From Chloroflexota bacterium (GTDB lineage: Bacteria > Chloroflexota > Dehalococcoidia > SZUA-161), in contig VGNW01000075.1 in the NCBI GenBank assembly GCA_016865955.1, positions 1-9,569 on the forward strand: a DNA stretch of 9,569 bases. Reading direction: 5' to 3'. Positions 5,530 to 9,569 of the stretch are shown here, in pieces. A program made the translations under genes and the position numbers. The notes under the pieces were generated by a model that was given only the letters and a program-made list of their open reading frames with translations, did no database searches and was not told where the DNA came from. Every line of letters starts with the position of its first letter. The first letter of the stretch is position 1.

Positions 5530-5609
5530 ATACGAATTTCAAAGTCAAAACCCCGACAGTCGTTCTTTTTCAACTCGCATTTCGTATCGGCTTGTGGTTT
5601 TGAGTTTGA
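5530..5609. other. Interleaved inverted repeats in the spacer after the deacetylase gene
   Basis: Two pairs of complementary segments are interleaved: ATACGAA (5530-5536) with TTCGTAT (5581-5587), and TCAAAGTCAAAACC (5539-5552) with GGTTTTGAGTTTGA (5596-5609), the latter with one mismatch in 14. The order A-B-A'-B' allows either a pseudoknot or two alternative hairpins in a transcript. A run of five T residues lies at 5566-5570. No coding frame or known RNA family is apparent. The rest of 5527-5705 holds the plsY promoter. Confidence 0.4.
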
Positions 5610-5633
5610 GGTAAGGCGTTCCCTCAGCCGAAC

Positions 5634-5662
5634 TTGACAAAGCATCGTTTATTCCGTAGAGT
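5634..5662 (+). promoter_or_regulatory. Predicted promoter of the PlsY-like / glycosyltransferase unit
   Basis: TTGACA (5634-5639), a 17-nt spacer and TAGAGT (5657-5662) give a 6/6 and a 4/6 match. Transcription would start near 5669, about 37 nt before the ATG at 5706. The TTG of this -35 box can be mistaken for an upstream start codon of the acyltransferase gene. Confidence 0.55.
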
Positions 5663-5705
5663 ACTATCAAAGCAGAAGATAATCAAAAATTTCTTTATTG
5701 AAACG

Positions 5706-6296
5706 ATGGTACAAGATTTCATACTTCTCATAGTGATCGGCTATATCGTAGGGAGCATTCCGGCATCCTACCTTGCGATGCGCCTGTTCACAGGCAAAGA
5801 CTTGCGGAAGCTGGGCACCGGCAATGCTACCCTGACGGCTGTGTTTCTGCATGGCGGAAAGCGTCCCGGAATAGTTGCCTTTATCGGTGAGGTAGCCAAG
5901 GCAGGCATCTGTGTTCTAGCAGCGCATTTCCTGGTGGGCGAGACCTGGGCCAGCATGGTCATTCTGGTGGCTGCCGTATACGGCTGTAGCTGGAGCATCT
6001 GGCTTAAGGGTGGCGGGGGACAGGGATTGACCGTAGGCGTATCGGGATTAGTGTTGGTTAATCCGCTGCCGGTACTGATAATGGCGGCGTTCTATATACT
6101 GCCGATGGTCATTACTCGAAGGCATGTGCTCAGCAATCGACTCTTCCGTCTTTCGCTTCCCGTTATTCTGTGGCTGTGGTATAACTCCTGGCAATTCGCG
6201 CTCGCCGGATTTTTAATTGTGCTGCCCTCTTTCATCAAACAGTTCATTACCGGCGATGACGTAGTCGAAGTAAAGAAAGCGCGCAGCGTAGGTTAA
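5706..6296 (+). CDS. Divergent PlsY-like membrane acyltransferase
   Basis: This 196-residue integral membrane protein belongs to the PlsY family, whose typical members transfer acyl groups from acyl phosphate to glycerol-3-phosphate. Hydrophobic segments lie at about 4-24, 55-75, 82-100, 113-135 and 150-175, and the length fits the family. The three PlsY signatures are present but altered. GSIPASYL (16-23) is good. DLRKLGTGNATLTAV (32-46) keeps G.GN but lacks the usual GATN. LKGGGGQGLTVG (100-111) stands where FKGGKGVAT is normal, so a conserved lysine is missing. The frame is open to a TTG at 5634, but that codon is part of a promoter -35 box. MVQDFILLIV at 5706 matches the family N-terminus, although no clear ribosome binding site precedes it. 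A glycosyltransferase gene follows after 21 nt, suggesting a glycolipid or acylated glycoside product. The true substrate is uncertain, so I give no gene symbol. Confidence 0.8.
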   Translation: MVQDFILLIVIGYIVGSIPASYLAMRLFTGKDLRKLGTGNATLTAVFLHGGKRPGIVAFIGEVAKAGICVLAAHFLVGETWASMVILVAAVYGCSWSIWLKGGGGQGLTVGVSGLVLVNPLPVLIMAAFYILPMVITRRHVLSNRLFRLSLPVILWLWYNSWQFALAGFLIVLPSFIKQFITGDDVVEVKKARSVG

Positions 6297-6317
6297 CCTC
6301 GTGCCGGAGCGGAACAG

Positions 6318-7469
6318 ATGCTTTATCAGCAGATAATCTGTATTTTGCTCGCCGTCGTTTTGGTTAACCTGCTGCTCAATTTGCGCGCTCTGCGCAAAAT
6401 TAAGTCAGACGGGCAAATCCCCGAACCTGCGCCTTTAGTCTCAGTCCTGATTCCGGCGAGAAACGAGGCAGCTAATATCGGAACCTGCCTCGATTCCCTG
6501 CGAAAGCAGGACTACACTAACCTGGAAATACTTGTGCTAGACGATTCTTCTACTGACGATACCGCTGCTATAGTAGAACATGCCGCTGCCGAAGACCGCC
6601 GCGTGAGATTGCTTAAAGGGCAGGCGCTACCTGAGGGATGGGCGGGCAAACCTTTTGCCTGCCACCAGCTTGCCAGGGAAGCTAGAGGCTCATGGCTGTT
6701 GTTCACCGATGCCGACACCGTTCACGCACCGTCCACGTTGGGGTATGTTCTATCTGCAGCGTTAGGCTCTCGAGCTGCGCTGGTTTCCGGATTCCCTTAT
6801 CAGAGGAACACCTCGATATGGCAGAAGATGACGATGCCCATCATGTTCTATTTCATGCTCCTATGCTGGATGCCGTTCTGGTGGATTCAACGTTCGGGGC
6901 GCACCCTTCCCTCTGTTGCCATTGGGCAATTCATGTTCTTCGCAGCCGCCGAATACAGGGCTATCGGTGGACATGAAGCGGTAAAATCGCGGGTTGTGGA
7001 AGATGTCTGGCTGGGTATTGAAATAGCGCGGCATCATTACCGGCAGCTTACGCTTGACCTTTCCTCTTTGGTGTCATGTCAGATGTACCGGGAACTCGGC
7101 ACAATGTGGGACGGTATCTCGCGATGGTTGTACTCCATAGCCTCGCTGTCCCTGGTTGCTCTGTTTGCAATGATGGCAATGGCGCTGTTCTTATTCCTGG
7201 CGCCTTTCCTGTGGCTGTTCCACGGGTTGTTTTTATCCCAGCCTGTATTCGCCTGGCAGATTCTGGTAGCGCTTCAGGTGGGGATAGTATTTCTGGCGCG
7301 CTTCCTGGCGGGGCGCCGTTTCGCCCAGCCTAAAACATCGATTCTGCTGCACCCTCTCGGTATAATCTTCCTGCTGCTGGTGGGACTCCATGCTAGCTAC
7401 TTATATCTCACAGGCGCGGGCGTTAAATGGAAGGGACGCGTCTACGACGCTGAGTCCCGGGTGAGTTAA
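6318..7469 (+). CDS. Membrane-bound family 2 glycosyltransferase (CrtQ/CruC/HpnB-like)
   Basis: This 383-residue GT2-family protein would transfer a sugar from a nucleotide donor to a lipid-like acceptor at the inner face of the membrane. It has an N-terminal membrane anchor (5-21), then the GT-A domain: VSVLIPARNE (41-50), LVLDDSSTDDT (72-82), the LPEGWAGKPFA segment (104-114), the metal-binding D131-A-D133 in LFTDADT, the E228-D229 acidic pair and a QxxRW-like GISRW (266-270). Hydrophobic segments near 171-190, 271-303, 311-330 and 342-362 follow. The tail VKWKGRVYD resembles the WRGR.Y tail of carotenoid- and hopanoid-associated glycosyltransferases. The GGAGCGG site upstream of the ATG is adequate. 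The acceptor is unknown. The partner PlsY-like gene recalls glycosyl- plus acyltransferase pairs that make acylated glycosides (such as CruC/CruD). The gene converges with the UPF0280 gene, leaving 12 bp between stop codons. Confidence 0.88.
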   Translation: MLYQQIICILLAVVLVNLLLNLRALRKIKSDGQIPEPAPLVSVLIPARNEAANIGTCLDSLRKQDYTNLEILVLDDSSTDDTAAIVEHAAAEDRRVRLLKGQALPEGWAGKPFACHQLAREARGSWLLFTDADTVHAPSTLGYVLSAALGSRAALVSGFPYQRNTSIWQKMTMPIMFYFMLLCWMPFWWIQRSGRTLPSVAIGQFMFFAAAEYRAIGGHEAVKSRVVEDVWLGIEIARHHYRQLTLDLSSLVSCQMYRELGTMWDGISRWLYSIASLSLVALFAMMAMALFLFLAPFLWLFHGLFLSQPVFAWQILVALQVGIVFLARFLAGRRFAQPKTSILLHPLGIIFLLLVGLHASYLYLTGAGVKWKGRVYDAESRVS

Positions 7470-7481
7470 CAGACCGGAATT

Positions 7482-8204
7482 TCAGCCAGCAGCCAGCTTT
7501 ATCTGTCCCCAGAGACCGATTTTGTCGCCCTTTATTATGGCGACTCCCTTCAACCCTTGGATGCTCTGAGCGAATTCAATCGCCTCGGGGATATCGCTGG
7601 CGGTTTGAACCCTGTTGCATATAGCAGTGGCTGCAGCGTCGGCGAGTGAGGTGGAAGGGGAGAATACAACGACGGCATCGGCTTTACCGAAGCTGAGCGA
7701 ATGACCTACCGTGCCCGAGGATGTGCAAACGCCTAGCGGTGTCTCCTCGGGTTGAATTACAAAGGCTATCTTCCGGGTAAGGACGGACTTCCCGGCGAAG
7801 ATGCCTATGCGTCTTTGTTTGGATATTTTCAGGAAAATATCGCCGCCGTTTTCCACAATTACCTCGTCGGACAAGGCCAGTAGTTCTTTGCCCACACGTT
7901 CAGCGATGGCTCCGGCGACCGCTGCCATGGGTCCGACACCCGCCTCGCTGGCAGCTTCAGCCATCTCTTTGACTATGGCTGGCGTATCATCCTCAATAGT
8001 GAAGGGTTTCAAAGTAGTGAGAAAAACGGGGTGAGACTTGATGTAGTTCTCAAGTTCAGTGCGGCATCTGTGTACTGCCGTCAGCGCCTCCGCCTTGAGT
8101 TCGCTTCTGGCTCTTATGAGCAGGTCTGTCTCTTTGACCTCTACCTGGAATGAGACGAGGTCTTTATCTTTAACCCAGCCCCGATAGGTCCTTGGTTCAT
8201 ACAT
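7482..8204 (-). CDS. UPF0280 (COG2122) ApbE-like protein of the homocysteine gene set
   Basis: The 240-residue protein starts MYEPRTYRGWVKDKDLVSFQ, the usual UPF0280 opening. It carries ENGGDIFLKIS (118-128), GIFAGKS (134-140), CTSSGTVGHSLSFGKADAVVV (160-180) and SPSTSLADAAATAICNRV (182-199). These echo the GG(D/N)I, TSG and ADALATA motifs of the ApbE flavin-transferase fold. Co-occurrence with DUF39 and NIL-ferredoxin genes links the family to anaerobic homocysteine synthesis. Its exact reaction is not established to my knowledge. The frame is open to an ATG at 8270, but that start would overlap the ferredoxin gene by 64 nt and add residues foreign to the family. The ATG at 8204 lies 2 nt after the ferredoxin stop codon, implying translational coupling. 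It is the last gene of its operon and converges with the glycosyltransferase gene. No clear terminator is seen between them. Confidence 0.92.
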   Translation of the reverse strand: MYEPRTYRGWVKDKDLVSFQVEVKETDLLIRARSELKAEALTAVHRCRTELENYIKSHPVFLTTLKPFTIEDDTPAIVKEMAEAASEAGVGPMAAVAGAIAERVGKELLALSDEVIVENGGDIFLKISKQRRIGIFAGKSVLTRKIAFVIQPEETPLGVCTSSGTVGHSLSFGKADAVVVFSPSTSLADAAATAICNRVQTASDIPEAIEFAQSIQGLKGVAIIKGDKIGLWGQIKLAAG

Positions 8205-8206
8205 AC

Positions 8207-8617
8207 CTAGAGGCGCACTTCCATCGCCCTGACCGGGCAGGGCTTGATGCAGAGACCGCAGGCGATGCATTTGGTGTTGAGGAAGTCTACGCGCTTGGTT
8301 ACAGGGTCAACGACAAGGGCGCTCACCGGGCACATGGTGACGCAAGCCCCGCAATGGGTACATCTATCTTCCAATCGGGATACATCTTTGACCAGAGACT
8401 GCACTTCCACGCCGGCGTTTGCCACAAAGCGAATGGCTTCGTCGTAGTCCTTCTTCTTGCCGCTCAACTCCAGCACCAGGATGCCTTCTTCATTGGGCGT
8501 TACCGAAGCCTTCAGAATGTTGAACTGAAGGTCATAGTCTTTGACCAGACGGTATATTATGGGCTGGTCGACCAGCCGTGGCGGGAAACGCAGGACAATC
8601 TTTCTCGTCGTATTCAT
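8207..8617 (-). CDS. NIL-domain / two [4Fe-4S] ferredoxin protein of the homocysteine gene set
   Basis: This 136-residue cytoplasmic protein has two parts. Residues 1-78 form a NIL domain (KIVLRFPPRLVDQPIIYRLV, ILKASV..., GILVLELSG), the small ACT-like fold also found at the end of methionine ABC-transporter ATPases. Residues 84-136 form a bacterial-type ferredoxin with two complete cluster motifs, C86-x2-C89-x2-C92-x3-C96 and C117-x2-C120-x2-C123-x3-C127. Each motif ends in Cys-Pro. It would carry electrons or assemble/transfer iron-sulfur or sulfide units for the DUF39 enzyme. In Methanosarcina the equivalent MA1822 is required with MA1821 for homocysteine formation. A GAGGAG ribosome binding site (8630-8625) lies 7 nt before the ATG. 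It sits 27 nt downstream of DUF39 and 2 nt upstream of UPF0280. Confidence 0.93.
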   Translation of the reverse strand: MNTTRKIVLRFPPRLVDQPIIYRLVKDYDLQFNILKASVTPNEEGILVLELSGKKKDYDEAIRFVANAGVEVQSLVKDVSRLEDRCTHCGACVTMCPVSALVVDPVTKRVDFLNTKCIACGLCIKPCPVRAMEVRL

Positions 8618-8644
8618 GGTACGGCTCCTCGTGTTAACTAGACT

Positions 8645-9569
8645 TTAATTAATGGGGCGCTCCTCCAGTCCCTTGAGCGCTATCCCAGACTCGATTCCGG
8701 GCAGAGGCGCAACCGGTTGCGTAAGGGTGAATTGACCCTTCTTGATCCAGTCTTTTAGCGTATTAGCGATTTCAACCGCCCTGGAGTAGCTGGAAAGGGA
8801 GGCGGTGGGTACTTCTTTATCCTGAACCTTTATCTTGCCGCTCCTGAGTTGAGCGTAGCTGACCTCTCCCAGAACATCCGGCTTTCGCTGCGGATAAGCT
8901 TCGCTGTAGTCCACTACAGGCGCAAGAATATCCTCATCGGTCACGGCGGTATACAGCAGTATTTCCTCGGAGAGGATGGGTATGGGCACACCGATGCCCA
9001 CAGTAATAGTGCAGCCGTAGCCGAGGAAGCTGGTTCCCACCAGATATTTAGGTTTCATCTGCTTCAAATCGCCGATTACAGCCAGAGTACCCGCGCCACG
9101 CTTGGGCACACCTTTTTCGTTGCGCATTGCGCTGGGGTTGTGCTGTGTGCCCTGCCAGGCTACATAGCCTATCCCCCCGCCGAGGAAAATCCTCGTGCCG
9201 ATGCCGATAGTTTTATAAAGCGGGTCGTTGAGCAGAGGCGAAAGCTGTCCGGCGCTCGAATAGGTGGCATTGCCCAGGTGCGGCTTGAGCACGCCCATGT
9301 ATGTATAAAGCGTGCGGTCCCCCAGATTAACCGCCACATTGTAGTTCTGGTAGGCGTTCCTCATATTGAACAGCACAGCCTCGTTGATGCTCTTCAGGTT
9401 AATCAGGGTTTCGATTTTTTTCCTCGGGTAGCAGTCTGTACCGTAAGCGGTTGCCACCAGCCGGACGTCCTTGCCTGCAACGAGGTCCTCAATGACATGG
9501 CCGCCGCCGTAATTGAAATCGCCGGGATGAATCTTGTTTCTGGGGTCGTCGTCCGGCATGGCAGTAGCG
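8645..9569 (-). CDS. DUF39 (COG1900) homocysteine biosynthesis protein, N-terminus outside the window
   Basis: This is the C-terminal part of a homocysteine biosynthesis enzyme. The frame continues through ATAMPDDDPRNKIHPGDFNY to the window edge with no stop or obvious start, so the methionine at 9559 is internal. Family members are about 380-400 residues, so some 80-100 residues are missing. Diagnostic stretches are NYGGGHVIEDLVAGK, GYGTDCYPR-like AYGTDCYPRKK (containing a conserved Cys), GGGIGYVAWQGTQHNP, and FLGYGCTITVGIGVPIPIL (a second conserved Cys). The family, shown genetically in Methanosarcina acetivorans (MA1821), makes homocysteine from aspartate semialdehyde and a sulfur source with an iron-sulfur partner, bypassing O-acyl-homoserine. 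The two cysteines are the likely sulfur-handling residues. It is the first visible gene of the minus-strand operon. The promoter lies outside the window. Confidence 0.93.
   Translation of the reverse strand, partial: ATAMPDDDPRNKIHPGDFNYGGGHVIEDLVAGKDVRLVATAYGTDCYPRKKIETLINLKSINEAVLFNMRNAYQNYNVAVNLGDRTLYTYMGVLKPHLGNATYSSAGQLSPLLNDPLYKTIGIGTRIFLGGGIGYVAWQGTQHNPSAMRNEKGVPKRGAGTLAVIGDLKQMKPKYLVGTSFLGYGCTITVGIGVPIPILSEEILLYTAVTDEDILAPVVDYSEAYPQRKPDVLGEVSYAQLRSGKIKVQDKEVPTASLSSYSRAVEIANTLKDWIKKGQFTLTQPVAPLPGIESGIALKGLEERPIN

Noticed and set aside
7470..7481. Bidirectional terminator between the convergent glycosyltransferase and UPF0280 genes
   Set aside because: Only 12 bp separate the stop codons and I see no stem with a T run there. 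Any terminator must lie inside the opposing genes.
1..9569. CRISPR arrays, tRNA/rRNA genes, transposases, integrases or phage genes
   Set aside because: I saw no regularly spaced direct repeats, no cloverleaf or rRNA-like segments, and no recombinase motifs on either strand.

Overview
The window looks like part of the chromosome of a strictly anaerobic bacterium. It holds ordinary bacterial promoters (TTGACA-type), strong AGGAGG ribosome binding sites, a corrinoid adenosyltransferase, and a DUF39 / NIL-ferredoxin / UPF0280 gene set known from anaerobes and methanogens. A Dehalococcoidia-like Chloroflexota member is my best guess, from the gene mix and the G/C-run dispersed repeats, but no marker gene here settles it. 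There are no RNA genes, CRISPR arrays, insertion sequences or phage genes.

Layout. (1) 1-734, minus strand: cobO (corrinoid adenosyltransferase), followed 5 nt later by the start of a bacterial PH-domain protein that runs off the left edge. (2) 735-967: a divergent control region with one promoter facing each way and a perfect 16-bp palindrome between them. (3) 968-4318, plus strand: a compact four-gene operon of two different thiolase-fold proteins and two different DUF35 (Zn-ribbon/OB-fold) proteins. (4) 4319-4491: a gene-free stretch packed with palindromes and G/C runs. (5) 4492-5526: an HDAC-family deacetylase. (6) 5527-5705: a spacer with interleaved inverted repeats and a promoter. (7) 5706-7469: a divergent PlsY-like membrane acyltransferase and a membrane-bound family 2 glycosyltransferase, probably co-transcribed. 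(8) 7482-9569, minus strand and convergent with the previous unit: UPF0280, NIL-ferredoxin and DUF39, transcribed in the order DUF39, ferredoxin, UPF0280. DUF39 is cut by the right edge.

How the genes work together. The homocysteine set (8) would make homocysteine from a four-carbon aldehyde by a ferredoxin-dependent sulfur transfer, as shown genetically for related proteins in Methanosarcina. CobO would supply adenosylated corrinoid. The PlsY-like / glycosyltransferase pair probably builds a membrane lipid or acylated glycoside.

The most unusual unit is the thiolase/DUF35 operon. Both thiolase-fold subunits have lost the nucleophilic cysteine and the active-site histidines that define thiolases. 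One DUF35 partner has an intact four-cysteine zinc ribbon, while the other has Cys-Asp / Cys-His in its place. This suggests a hetero-oligomeric acyl-CoA enzyme doing something other than thiolysis. The nearest described precedent is the steroid side-chain aldolase Ltp2-ChsH2. The substrate is unknown.
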